Source of the DNA: Neomegalonema sp.
GTDB lineage: Bacteria > Pseudomonadota > Alphaproteobacteria > Rhodobacterales > Rhodobacteraceae
Direction of reading: 5' to 3'
Assembly: GCA_022760355.1 (NCBI GenBank)
Contig: JALEGB010000137.1
Location: forward strand, 1 to 64,000
DNA length: 64,000 nt
Each line of letters opens with the position of its first letter. The stretch's first letter is position 1. Under the pieces are notes generated by a model, which had not been told where the DNA came from, searched no databases, and was given only the letters and a program-made list of their open reading frames with translations. Below, in pieces: positions 1 to 9,234 of the stretch. The position numbers were made by a program, and so were the translations under genes.

Positions 1-689
1 CTGACGATGCAGCAGAGGATCCCGACCGCAAGGCCCCAATGCACATCCATACCGGGCAGCGCGCCGATCTTGAGATGCGCGGCCAGCGGCGCGGTTGAGG
101 GTTTATTCAAGCTGGCCGGATCGCGCAGCGGGCCTTCGACAAGATGGTTCATCAGCGCGATGGCGATATAGGCCATCAATAGGCTGGCGATCGTCTCATT
201 GACGCCGCGGTAATGTCGAAGCGCGCCAACGGCGCCGATCCAAAGGCCGCCCGCGATCGCGCCCGCCATCATCATCAAGGGGATCGCCAGCAGGCCGGGG
301 AGCGGGCTGAGCGCAGCGGCGACCCCGCCCGCAGCGACCCCGCCCAGCACAATTGCGCCCTCGCCGCCGATGACGACCAGGCCCAGCCGGGCCGGCAGCG
401 CGACGCACAGCGCCGCAAAAAGCAGCGGCGCCGTGCGCGACAGGGTGTTTTGCCAAGAAAACCATGTGCCGAAACCGGCTTTATAGACCAGCGCGTAGAA
501 CTCCGACGGCGATTTGCCTTGAGTGGCGAGAAAAGCGCCGAAAGCCAACAATCCAAGGGCGAGCGCCCCGAGCGGTATGGCGATCGCCTCCGATCGCCGG
601 GCGAGCCCGGCGAGGAAGCCGTCGACGGCGATGAACCGCCGCGCGCCGTGCTGTTTTTCGGCTAAGTTTTCCCGATCGGCGATCGCCAT
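1..689 (-). CDS. BMP-type (simple sugar/nucleoside) ABC transporter permease, C-terminus outside the window
   Basis: Minus-strand reading from ATG at 689 gives an open hydrophobic protein (MAIADRENLAEKQHG...ALALGLLAFGAFLATQGKSPSEFYALVYKAGFG...) next to a BMP-type binding protein; runs off the left edge. Confidence 0.8.
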   Translation of the reverse strand, partial: MAIADRENLAEKQHGARRFIAVDGFLAGLARRSEAIAIPLGALALGLLAFGAFLATQGKSPSEFYALVYKAGFGTWFSWQNTLSRTAPLLFAALCVALPARLGLVVIGGEGAIVLGGVAAGGVAAALSPLPGLLAIPLMMMAGAIAGGLWIGAVGALRHYRGVNETIASLLMAYIAIALMNHLVEGPLRDPASLNKPSTAPLAAHLKIGALPGMDVHWGLAVGILCCIV

Positions 690-699
690 GAGCCGGTCC

Positions 700-1821
700 T
701 TACGAAGTCGAGCCGATGACGCCTTCGACGAGATAGTCCATGCTCTCCAGCTTCACGTCGGTTTCCGCGAACGCTTCGCCAGCCTTGGCGATGACATTGC
801 CCTTATTGTCCTTCATCGGGCCTTTGATCACGGCGAACCCGCCTTTCAGGATGTCGGCTTTGGTCGCTTCAAACTGCTTGCGCGCCGCGTCCGACACGCC
901 AGGGCCGAGCGGCGACATTTTGATGAAGCCCTCCGCCAGACCGCCGCGGACAAAGTTGTCAATCGGCTTGCCGGCCATGGTCGCCTTGACCATGCCCTCA
1001 TAGACGGAAGCCCAATTCCATTCCGCGCCCGTCAGGTATTTTTCTGGCGCAAGCGGCGACTGGTTGGCGTGATAGCCGTTGAGGAACATGCCTCGGCTTT
1101 TGCCGGTCTCCATCACCACTTTCGGACCGTCGACGTGGCAGGTGACGACATCGCACCCTGCATCGGCCAGGGCGTTCGTCGCTTCCGCTTCCTTGACGGC
1201 GAGGGACCACTCGCCGGTGAAGATCACCTGGCAGGTAATGGAGGGATCAACCGAGCGCGCGCCGAGCAGGTATGAGTTGATGTTGAGCAGAACCTGCGGG
1301 ATCGGCTTCGCCGCAACGAAACCGATTTTCTTCGACTTGGTCGCATGGCCGGCGGTGACGCCGTTCAGATACTGGCCCATGCCGATATAGCCGAAGTAAC
1401 TACCCACATTGGTCGGGTGCTTGTCGGCGCTCCACAGCCCGCCGCAATGCTCGAAACGCAGCTTGGGGTATTTCGGCGCGAGCTTCAGAATGTGGGGATC
1501 GAAATAGCCGAAGGACGTGGGGAACAGCAGCGTGGCGCCGTCGAAATTGATCATCGACTCCATCGATTTCTGCACTGCGACCGTCTCCGGAACATTCTCC
1601 TCTTCGACGACGGTGACCCCGTCCATCGCTTTGACGGCAGCTGCGCCTTCGGCATGCGCCTGGTTGTAGCCATAGTCGTCCTTTGGCCCGACATAGATGA
1701 AGCCAACGGTCAGCTTGCCGGCCGCTGCGGCGCTGGGCGCGTAGCCGCCGAGTGTTGCGGCGCCGGCCAGGGCGACGCCGCTTTTCAGAAGGCTGCGGCG
1801 TGAGAAGGTCGAGGATGACAT
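700..1821 (-). CDS. BMP family ABC transporter substrate-binding protein (Tat-type signal SRRSLLKSG)
   Basis: ORF 373 aa; KLTVGFIYVGPKDDYGYNQAHAEG and ...GYNGYH/ADAGCDVVTCHVDG-type motifs of the BMP/PnrA family. Confidence 0.88.
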   Translation of the reverse strand: MSSSTFSRRSLLKSGVALAGAATLGGYAPSAAAAGKLTVGFIYVGPKDDYGYNQAHAEGAAAVKAMDGVTVVEEENVPETVAVQKSMESMINFDGATLLFPTSFGYFDPHILKLAPKYPKLRFEHCGGLWSADKHPTNVGSYFGYIGMGQYLNGVTAGHATKSKKIGFVAAKPIPQVLLNINSYLLGARSVDPSITCQVIFTGEWSLAVKEAEATNALADAGCDVVTCHVDGPKVVMETGKSRGMFLNGYHANQSPLAPEKYLTGAEWNWASVYEGMVKATMAGKPIDNFVRGGLAEGFIKMSPLGPGVSDAARKQFEATKADILKGGFAVIKGPMKDNKGNVIAKAGEAFAETDVKLESMDYLVEGVIGSTS

Positions 1822-2002
1822 CGGTTCGGCTCTCCTAATTCGCAGGAGCCCAAAACGGCGCGTCGGCGCGGGTCGCCGAAGGCGGTCAACCGGATCGGGC
1901 GGTGAGTGCGAACCCAGATTGCGAGCTGAGGCTGATGCTGTCTTCTGCTATGTTTGCGACGGACCGTTGCGTTTTTTGCAGCGCTGGCGGCCGCGCGCGC
2001 CG

Positions 2003-3775
2003 CTACTCAAGCAGACTGCGCGCGACCCGAAAACCGACCGAGCTGGATTTTGACGTCCGCGCGAGCCCTGCGCGCCAGGCGCTGCGAATGTTGCCCGGAA
2101 AGGAGGTCCAGCCGCCGCCACGGATAATCGCCGCCTTTGGCCGGTCACAGCCGCCGAGCCGGGCGCCGCCATCTGTTGGGGCGCCCTTATGGCTGCTGTG
2201 GGCGCAGTCTGCGACCCATTCATTGACGTTGCCGATCATGTCGAACAGGCCCCAGCCGTTTGGCTTCAGGGAGGCGACGGGCCCGGTGTGCGCGAAGCCG
2301 TCCGCGCAATCGAGGAAGATCCATTTCGAGTAGCGCGCATGGGCGGTTTCGTCCGACACGTTCGCATAGGGGCAGCCTGCCGGGGCCGGATGCCCCCAAG
2401 GGTAGCGCGTTGTCGTCCCCGCCCGCGCGGCGTACTCCCATTCCGCTTCGGTCGGCAGCCGATACTGCGCGCCGGTGCTGCGGGAGAGCCACGCGGCGTA
2501 GGCCTGGGCGTCGCGCCACGAGATGCAGGTGACGGGATGAGCGTCCGTTTGCGCGAAGCCCGGAGAGTCCCATGTCGCCGTCGGGCTTTCGCGATGCGAT
2601 CCGTCGACGACAATCCAGCACCCTGGACCGGTTTTGCGCTTGGTCGCCGCGACAAAACGCCGATATTGCCCGACCGTGATTTCCGTGCGCCCGATTGCGA
2701 AGCTCTTCAACCGAACGCGATGCTGAGGCTCCTCACGCCGGCGTTTGAGCGTCTCGGTCTTTGGCGCGCCCATCAGATACGCGCCGCCGGCGATCGCGAC
2801 CATCTCCGGGCATCCTGCGCATTCCGTCGCGCCGGCGCGGCCAGCTGCGCGCAGGCGCGCTTCGAACGTCGCCCCAGCGTCTGGGCGCGGCGCAGGCGGC
2901 GGCGCAGCAGGCTCCGCTAGGGGGGCTGATGTCGCGGCGCCGGCCAGATAGTAGTTGCGCGCCCCGCGCTGGCTCTGATGATCCGGCGCCTGGCTGCGGC
3001 GCGTCGCCGTCAGCACGGCCGAGCGCACCCGACGGAAGGCTTCGTCAATCTCAATCCCCGGCGTCGGCAAGATTTTGAGCAAAGCGGCGGTGTAGGGGCT
3101 GTTGCGCGCGCGCCCGTCCTCCGCCGTTTTGCCGGCCGCGGTGGCGTAGGCGATCAGCGCGTCGCGGGTCTCGGCCGCCTTTGGAAAACGGGCCAACCCG
3201 CGCTCCAGCCCGGCGGAGCGCGCAAGCCGCGGCTCGCCGCCGGCCAGATAGGACACCATCCCGCTATCCCGGCAGGCGTCGAGGATCACCAGCCGAAGGC
3301 CCGCCACCCCCCGCAGATGGCTCATCAACTCAGAGACGGAGACCGCGTCGCGCCGCAGGTCGGACAGCGCCCGTGGATCCGCGTCGACGCCGAACAGATA
3401 GCTTTCCCCTTGCGACTGAATGGCGTGGCCGGCGAAAAACACCGCGGCGATTTCAACCCGTTTTTTGCGCAGCGCCGCGCGAAACCGGCGCAGCTGCGCC
3501 ACCATGTCTCGGGTGGAAAGATCGAGATGCAACGTCGTCTCGAAGCCGAGGCCTCTGAGCGTGCGGGCGATGTCCGTCGCGTCATTGGTCGGGTTGGGCA
3601 GGCGCGGGAGATGCGCGCTCTCATAGGCGCCGTTGCCGATTACAATCGCTAATCGCGCCGGCTTTTCCGCGCGCGCCGGCGCGACCCATAGAGCAAGCAG
3701 CGCTGCTGTGAGGGCGACCCCCGCCCAACACCATAACTTCACCTCGGTGCGCATCATCGCCTCCTTCCCGACCAT
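2003..3775 (-). CDS. Secreted caspase-like (C14) protease fused to formylglycine-generating-enzyme-like (SUMF1/FGE) domain
   Basis: Signal peptide (ALWVAPARA); caspase fold LAIVIGNGAYE, catalytic FFAGHAIQ and LDACRDSG; FGE domain MVAIAGGAYLMGAP...YRLPTEAEWEYAARAG...GNVNEWVADC...RGGGWTS...VGFRVAR. Confidence 0.9.
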   Translation of the reverse strand: MVGKEAMMRTEVKLWCWAGVALTAALLALWVAPARAEKPARLAIVIGNGAYESAHLPRLPNPTNDATDIARTLRGLGFETTLHLDLSTRDMVAQLRRFRAALRKKRVEIAAVFFAGHAIQSQGESYLFGVDADPRALSDLRRDAVSVSELMSHLRGVAGLRLVILDACRDSGMVSYLAGGEPRLARSAGLERGLARFPKAAETRDALIAYATAAGKTAEDGRARNSPYTAALLKILPTPGIEIDEAFRRVRSAVLTATRRSQAPDHQSQRGARNYYLAGAATSAPLAEPAAPPPAPRPDAGATFEARLRAAGRAGATECAGCPEMVAIAGGAYLMGAPKTETLKRRREEPQHRVRLKSFAIGRTEITVGQYRRFVAATKRKTGPGCWIVVDGSHRESPTATWDSPGFAQTDAHPVTCISWRDAQAYAAWLSRSTGAQYRLPTEAEWEYAARAGTTTRYPWGHPAPAGCPYANVSDETAHARYSKWIFLDCADGFAHTGPVASLKPNGWGLFDMIGNVNEWVADCAHSSHKGAPTDGGARLGGCDRPKAAIIRGGGWTSFPGNIRSAWRAGLARTSKSSSVGFRVARSLLE

Positions 3776-3875
3776 CGAATCTAGTCTTTACTCTATCGGT
3801 CTGTGCGGCGGAGAGTGCTGAATTACGAAGGGCGGGGCGATGCGGAGCCGCGCCCGCAATTGGAGGGGAAGTGGA

Positions 3876-5081
3876 ATGCCAAATCCGCTTGCGATGCCGT
3901 TCGCGCAGCATATCGCGCATCTGCTCAATAAGCGTGACGATGATGGATTGGTGCGGATCAACCCTTGGCGGCTGTTTCTTAGGCTGGAGCAAACGCTGCT
4001 CCGGGGGCGCGGCGGGGGCTATGTGTTGAAGCTCGTCGGCCTGCGGACCATGGGGCTGAACCCAGATCGCATGAGCGATCGGGAAGACGGCGTCGCCCGG
4101 TGGTTCGACGCGGTCATGGAGCGGCCGCTGGAGATCCATTCCTCGCGCGACCGGCATAAGGCGCATGATCTGCTGGAGGCGCTCGTCCGGCGCAGTCCCG
4201 AATTTGGGCCGGCGCGATTGGAGCGGCGCCCGAGCGACTCCGCGGCCGCCGCGCAGGGCCCGGCGCAAGGGCTGTATGCGCGGCTGGCCCAGTTTGAGAA
4301 GCGCGCGCCCGATCCCGCGGTGGGACGGCGCGGCGCGGCGCTGCGGCGAGAGCAGGGCCCCTTGATGCTGATCATCGGCGACGCCGCCGCCCCGACGCCC
4401 GAGACGCTGTCGGTTTGGTCGGCGCTGAGCCTCATTCCCAGCGTGATGCGCCCGCTGGAAGGCGACGAAGCGTTGGCTTTTTCCTATTTGATGATCCAAC
4501 TTATTGAGACGGCGGATGAGCGATGGAATTCGATTCGCCGTCTGGGGCTCTCGCCCCCGGAATGGATTGAGGATCTCTCGATCAATCGCGCCCGCGATGT
4601 CGGCATACTCATGAGCGCCGCCGGCCCGAGGCCGGACCAAGACGCTCTGGCGGCGGCGTGGCGACGCGTTCCGGTGCCGGGGTTTGACGATCTCGACGCC
4701 TTCTTCGCGTCCGACATCGGCCGGGCGATGTGCGCGCCAGTCGGCGGCGGGCCGCGGTTTGAACCGCTTGACGAAGCGCCGGAGCCCCGTGCGCCGATCG
4801 CGGACAAGCAGGCGACGAAGGAAGAGATGTTGGACGCGATCGAGCTCTTTCGTGCGCGGGGCCGCATCGATCCGTTTGACCTCGATCTCCTCGCCGCTGT
4901 CGCGGAGGGGGCGAACCTGACGGCGCTTTGGCGTCGGCCGAACATTCGGGCGCGTTTCGACAACAAGGCGGCGTTCGTCGCGCATACCGACAAGGTGAGT
5001 CAGGCGCTGATCCGCGAGGTGCGAGAGATCGAAGCGGAGCGCGCCTTGTCTGCTGAGGGGGAGGTGAGAGAGGTCACATGA
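3876..5081 (+). CDS. Uncharacterised protein (about 401 aa), first gene of operon divergent from caspase-FGE
   Basis: Long ORF; start chosen at ATG 3876 because ggagggg precedes it (track start is 3840); no family recognised. Confidence 0.75.
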   Translation: MPNPLAMPFAQHIAHLLNKRDDDGLVRINPWRLFLRLEQTLLRGRGGGYVLKLVGLRTMGLNPDRMSDREDGVARWFDAVMERPLEIHSSRDRHKAHDLLEALVRRSPEFGPARLERRPSDSAAAAQGPAQGLYARLAQFEKRAPDPAVGRRGAALRREQGPLMLIIGDAAAPTPETLSVWSALSLIPSVMRPLEGDEALAFSYLMIQLIETADERWNSIRRLGLSPPEWIEDLSINRARDVGILMSAAGPRPDQDALAAAWRRVPVPGFDDLDAFFASDIGRAMCAPVGGGPRFEPLDEAPEPRAPIADKQATKEEMLDAIELFRARGRIDPFDLDLLAAVAEGANLTALWRRPNIRARFDNKAAFVAHTDKVSQALIREVREIEAERALSAEGEVREVT

Positions 5082-5539
5082 GTACGCCAACGGATGATAG
5101 TGACGCGCGCGATGCGCTCAGACGGGCGAGCGACGCCCTTCGCATTAGGCTTGCGCGCCTGGGCGATGAGCTCAGCGACGAACCGGGCGAGGCTGAGCCA
5201 GCGCCGATCGTGACCCGGATCAAGTTCGCTTCTCTGGCTGCTGATATCGGCCAAGTGCGGGAGCTTCCTGAAAAGAGGGTTAATCCGGGCGACCCCGCCA
5301 TCGAAGTGCGCTTCGCAAAATCGTTCGACGGCGTGACGGTGGATCTGCAGGCGCTGGGGCTGCCGGCGTTGCGGCGCCTCGGTGGGCGCAAGGCGCGATT
5401 TATCAGCGCCGATATGTCGGTCGATTACGCGTTTCGGTTTGATCCGCGCGGCCGAGCCCGGCTGTTGCTGTCCGCAAACACCGCCGTCGTTGGGAGCCTG
5501 GCTGACGGGTTTCATATCGATTTCGTTGAGGCCCCATGA
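5078..5539 (+). CDS. Uncharacterised 153 aa protein
   Basis: ATGA overlap with preceding and following ORFs, consistent with translational coupling. Confidence 0.75.
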   Translation: MSTPTDDSDARDALRRASDALRIRLARLGDELSDEPGEAEPAPIVTRIKFASLAADIGQVRELPEKRVNPGDPAIEVRFAKSFDGVTVDLQALGLPALRRLGGRKARFISADMSVDYAFRFDPRGRARLLLSANTAVVGSLADGFHIDFVEAP

Positions 5540-6888
5540 GCGCGGTCGAGCCGTCGCCGATCGCGCTGGTTTTGCTGGCGGGAGACGGTGGGCGTGTCGG
5601 CGTTGTCGAAGCTGGGCCGCCCCGCGGAGACAAGCGTTCTGAGGCTGTTGATCCGGCGCTGCAGGATCTGCTCGATTGCGGACTCTATTCGGCGGGGAGG
5701 GTCGCGCGCGCAGCGGCGCGGCGCTTGGCGGCGCTGTCAATGGCGAAAGGGCGTCTGCTGCGTCCTGCGCCGGTCGATACCGTGTTGACGCCTGCGGTCG
5801 ATAAAGAATTCGACGGGCTGGATGAGGCCAACAGCGCCAGCGCCGAACTTGGCCTCGCCCTGGCGATCCTCATGCGTCAACATCGATGTCGGCGCCAGGT
5901 GGTTGCGGCGACGGGCGCGCTGTCCGAAGGCGGGCCAAGCGACGCCGATTTCGCCGCAATTCCAATCAAGGCGGTGGCGGGTGTCGATGAAAAGCTCGCC
6001 GCGCTCGGGCGTTTCTTAGAGGAGCATCGCGGCGGGCCTTGGTCCGACGGGTTGGTCTTGGCGACTCCTGCGCTCTCGATGGATGGGCGGCCGTTCTTGG
6101 AGGCCCATGCCGGGGCTGTCGCCTCACTCGAGGCTGCGGCGAAGGCCGTCGGATCATCTGTTGTCGTCGCGCCGGCGCGGTCGCTGAATGAGGCGGTTAA
6201 GCGTCTGGGGCCGCGGCCGGCTTCGCATCCCAAGGAGTGGTTGGCGCGGTTGGGGCTGGGCTTTGGCGTCCTTTGCGGCGCGATGGCGCTGACGGTGGCG
6301 ATATGGCTGTCACAGCCGACCGATCTTCGATTTGGCGCGCTGAAGGGCCCTGGCGGCGCTGAGGCGACGACGCCATTGCGAACCGCATATAACCATTTGG
6401 ACGGCGATGGCGCAGCGTTGCCCGAATGTCGAGGGCGCGATGGCGTGCTGCGGGTCGGCTGGGGCGAAGAGTTGACGGTTCTGGCGGAAATCGGTCCGAC
6501 GACCGCGCCGGCTCAGGCCTATGAGGGGATAATCGTCGGGGTGACCGAGGATGGCGACGCCAAGCTGTATCCGGCGGCGCTGTTGCCGCCCGAGGGGAGG
6601 TTGGCGCGCGGTGGCGACGGGGTGGTGCGCTTCGGCGGTCGGATCCCGATCACCCCGCCGCCGCGCGGGGATGGCGATCGCCAGCTCAAGTTATTCGTGC
6701 TCGCCCGTAAATTGCGGCGGTACGATTATAAACAGATCGAAGCAGAGCTGCGCGATGCGATGGCCGCGGCGCCGAAGGACGGCCGGCTCAACGCCGCCAG
6801 CCGCGTTATCGCAGATGTGAGCGGCGCGTCGCTAGAAGCCGTGATTGTCGCCACGCCAAGGGTCGAAGGTTGCGTCATGGTGCGCTAA
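5536..6888 (+). CDS. Lon (S16)-fold protease-like protein with central TM helix and DUF4384-like extracytoplasmic region
   Basis: NSASAELGLALAIL / VVAATGALS / IPIKAVAGVDEKLAAL / VVVAPARSLNEAVKRL follow Lon proteolytic-domain order; TM WLARLGLGFGVLCGAMALTVAIWL. Confidence 0.6.
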   Translation: MSAVEPSPIALVLLAGDGGRVGVVEAGPPRGDKRSEAVDPALQDLLDCGLYSAGRVARAAARRLAALSMAKGRLLRPAPVDTVLTPAVDKEFDGLDEANSASAELGLALAILMRQHRCRRQVVAATGALSEGGPSDADFAAIPIKAVAGVDEKLAALGRFLEEHRGGPWSDGLVLATPALSMDGRPFLEAHAGAVASLEAAAKAVGSSVVVAPARSLNEAVKRLGPRPASHPKEWLARLGLGFGVLCGAMALTVAIWLSQPTDLRFGALKGPGGAEATTPLRTAYNHLDGDGAALPECRGRDGVLRVGWGEELTVLAEIGPTTAPAQAYEGIIVGVTEDGDAKLYPAALLPPEGRLARGGDGVVRFGGRIPITPPPRGDGDRQLKLFVLARKLRRYDYKQIEAELRDAMAAAPKDGRLNAASRVIADVSGASLEAVIVATPRVEGCVMVR

Positions 6889-6968
6889 GCTCCCCGCCCA
6901 GGTCGGAACTCTGTCGCCAGCGCCCTTCGCTCGCGGGCGGTTCGCGGCTTGGCGATAGGGAGGCGCGA

Positions 6969-7442
6969 ATGAAGGGATGGCGGGTCGCGATTGCGGCTGG
7001 TGTGGCGTTGGCGGCGTTGGGCGCGCCGGCGACGGCCTGCGGGTGGCGTTTGATCATCAAGGCTGATGGCGAGAAAAAGGTGCATGCGTTGCGGGCGATC
7101 ACGGCGATCACGGTGCCCAGCGGCGGCCGTTTGTTTGCCCGGCCGCCGCGAGCGGCGTTCCTCTTGGCCGCGCTCGAGGCCGCCGACGCGCCGCGAAAAC
7201 TGAAGGTGTTGCCGATCGGCGCGTCCCTTTCCGGCCGGGACGTGGCGCCAGGCGGGCGGTTGCACTTGGTCAGCAGCGGCGTTGCGCTCGACATCAGCCC
7301 GCGCGAGATCCGCTTGGCGGAGGGGCAAGCGCTTGAAAGCTGGTTCTTCGCCGGCAGTCGACAGTTCGGCGAAGCGCCGCGACGGCCCAAACTCAGCGCG
7401 AAGAAGACGGTGCGGGTTTGCGTCGTCGAATTTAGAGGATAG
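6969..7442 (+). CDS. Uncharacterised secreted protein
   Basis: ATG 6969 gives signal peptide MKGWRVAIAAGVALAALGAPATAC; in-frame part of ORF 6870-7442. Confidence 0.6.
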   Translation: MKGWRVAIAAGVALAALGAPATACGWRLIIKADGEKKVHALRAITAITVPSGGRLFARPPRAAFLLAALEAADAPRKLKVLPIGASLSGRDVAPGGRLHLVSSGVALDISPREIRLAEGQALESWFFAGSRQFGEAPRRPKLSAKKTVRVCVVEFRG

Positions 7443-7503
7443 TGCGGAACGCGGGGGATACTGCAGCGGGCCTGGGGAAGAGGGCCCTTCTTGCGAGATC
7501 GCC

Positions 7504-9234
7504 ATGGCCGCCTTGCGCGCATTGAGAAAAAGCTGGTTCCTTTGGGCGTTCGCCGCCGCTGCAACGACGGTGGCGACCTTCCTGATCTCATATGCATCCT
7601 ACGAAGCGCGAGAGCTGGAGCGGGCGGCCGCCCGCGCCGCGCTGTACCGAAGCACGCTGGTCAGCGCCCTGCGGCAGGTGCAGCATTTGCCACAGATTTT
7701 GGCCAGCGACCCAACGATCATCGGGCTTGCGGAGCGCTCGGATGTGGATGCTCTGAACCGGCGGTTCGCCGACATTGTCGCCGCTTCAGATATCGATGCG
7801 CTCTATCTGATGGATACGCGCGGGCTGACATTGGCGGCGTCGAACTATGCGACGCCGCAAAGCTTTGTCGGACGAAACTATGTGTTCCGCCCCTACTTTC
7901 GTACGGCGCTCGCTGGCGGGCGAGGCGAGTATTATGCGGTCGGAGCGACGACCAAGCGCCCCGGATATTTTATCGCCAACGCCCTGCGCGATCGGAAGGG
8001 CGTCGTGCTGGGGGTTCTGGCCGTCAAAGTGGATCTCCATCCGTTGCAAGCGGCGTGGCGCGCCGGTGGCGAGAGCGTGCTGGTCGCGAATGGGGATGGG
8101 GTGATCATTCTTTCCTCGGATCCGGCCCAGATTTACAGGACGCTCGAGCCCATCGCGGCCGCGCGCCTTGGCGTCATTCGGGCGGCGCGCCAATTTCTCG
8201 ATCAGCCGCTGTCCCGGTTAGCATGGCGCCGCACTGGCGCAAATCGCTGGCGGATGAATGGCTTGGACTATCTGCATGCGCAGGTTGACATTGGACGTCT
8301 CGGCTGGCGGCTGCACTATCTGCTCGATGACAGCCGCGCCGCGCAGAGCGCGGCGCTGACGGCGATCGCCGGCGCGATCGTATTTACAGCCCTGCTTCTC
8401 ATCGCTGCGTTATGGCGTTCGGCGCGCTTGAAGCGCGCTCTATCCTCATCGCAGCAGCATCGGCGGGCGCTGCGCCGGACCAATCTGGCGTTGGAGCAGG
8501 CGCAAAAGGAGCTGGCGCGCGCTACGAAAATGGCGGCGTTGGGGCAGCTGGCGGCCGCTGTCACCCACGAGTTGGGGCAGCCGATTTCGGCGATGCGCAA
8601 TTACTTGGCGGCGGCGGAGATGACGCGCGATCCTGGCGCGCAGCAAGCGGCGATCGCGCATCTCACCAGCATTGCGCAGCGGATGGAGCGTATTACCCGG
8701 CAGTTGAAACAGTTCGCGGATCCCGCCCCCTCCCGATCGGACCTTGTCGGACTTGATGAGGTGGTCGAAGGCGCCAAGCTGCTGCTCGCTCATGATCTGG
8801 CGGCGGGCGGCGTCGCGCTCCGCATTGAGAGCGCGCCCCAGCGCGTGCATGTGCAAGGGGATCGGACGCGGCTGGAGCAGGCGCTCGTAAACCTGATGCG
8901 AAACGCGATCGCCGCGATGGAGGAGAGCGAGGATAAACACATTACCCTCTCCATCGGGGTGGAGGGCGAATGGGCGATCTTAAGCGTGACGGATACGGGA
9001 CTTGGGCTCGGGGAAAAGAGCCTGGAGGAACTCCAGGAGCCCTTTCACACCACTCAGCCATCCGGCAAAGGGATGGGGCTGGGACTGGCGATCACGGCGG
9101 CGATCATGCGTGAGCATGGGGGCGAGCTGAGCGCCTATACCACGCGCGGCGGGGGCGCGTGCTTCTCGCTGCGTATCAAGCAGATGTGCGCAAGCACGCC
9201 AGGCGATGCGCCCATCCATGAGGCTGCGCAATGA
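7504..9234 (+). CDS. dctB: DctB-like sensor histidine kinase
   Basis: Cache-like periplasmic domain, AALGQLAAAVTHELGQPISAMRNYL H-box, GLGLAI ATPase motif; followed by DctD-like regulator and dctPQM. Confidence 0.85.
   Translation: MAALRALRKSWFLWAFAAAATTVATFLISYASYEARELERAAARAALYRSTLVSALRQVQHLPQILASDPTIIGLAERSDVDALNRRFADIVAASDIDALYLMDTRGLTLAASNYATPQSFVGRNYVFRPYFRTALAGGRGEYYAVGATTKRPGYFIANALRDRKGVVLGVLAVKVDLHPLQAAWRAGGESVLVANGDGVIILSSDPAQIYRTLEPIAAARLGVIRAARQFLDQPLSRLAWRRTGANRWRMNGLDYLHAQVDIGRLGWRLHYLLDDSRAAQSAALTAIAGAIVFTALLLIAALWRSARLKRALSSSQQHRRALRRTNLALEQAQKELARATKMAALGQLAAAVTHELGQPISAMRNYLAAAEMTRDPGAQQAAIAHLTSIAQRMERITRQLKQFADPAPSRSDLVGLDEVVEGAKLLLAHDLAAGGVALRIESAPQRVHVQGDRTRLEQALVNLMRNAIAAMEESEDKHITLSIGVEGEWAILSVTDTGLGLGEKSLEELQEPFHTTQPSGKGMGLGLAITAAIMREHGGELSAYTTRGGGACFSLRIKQMCASTPGDAPIHEAAQ

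Noticed and set aside
213-1275. Plus-strand ORFs 213-665 and 523-1275
   Set aside because: Antisense to a clear ABC permease and BMP binding protein; no domain signal
3621-5090. 489-aa minus-strand ORF opposite 3876-5081
   Set aside because: Low-complexity Arg/Pro/Ala-rich shadow frame typical of high-GC DNA; the + strand frame has SD, coupling and balanced composition
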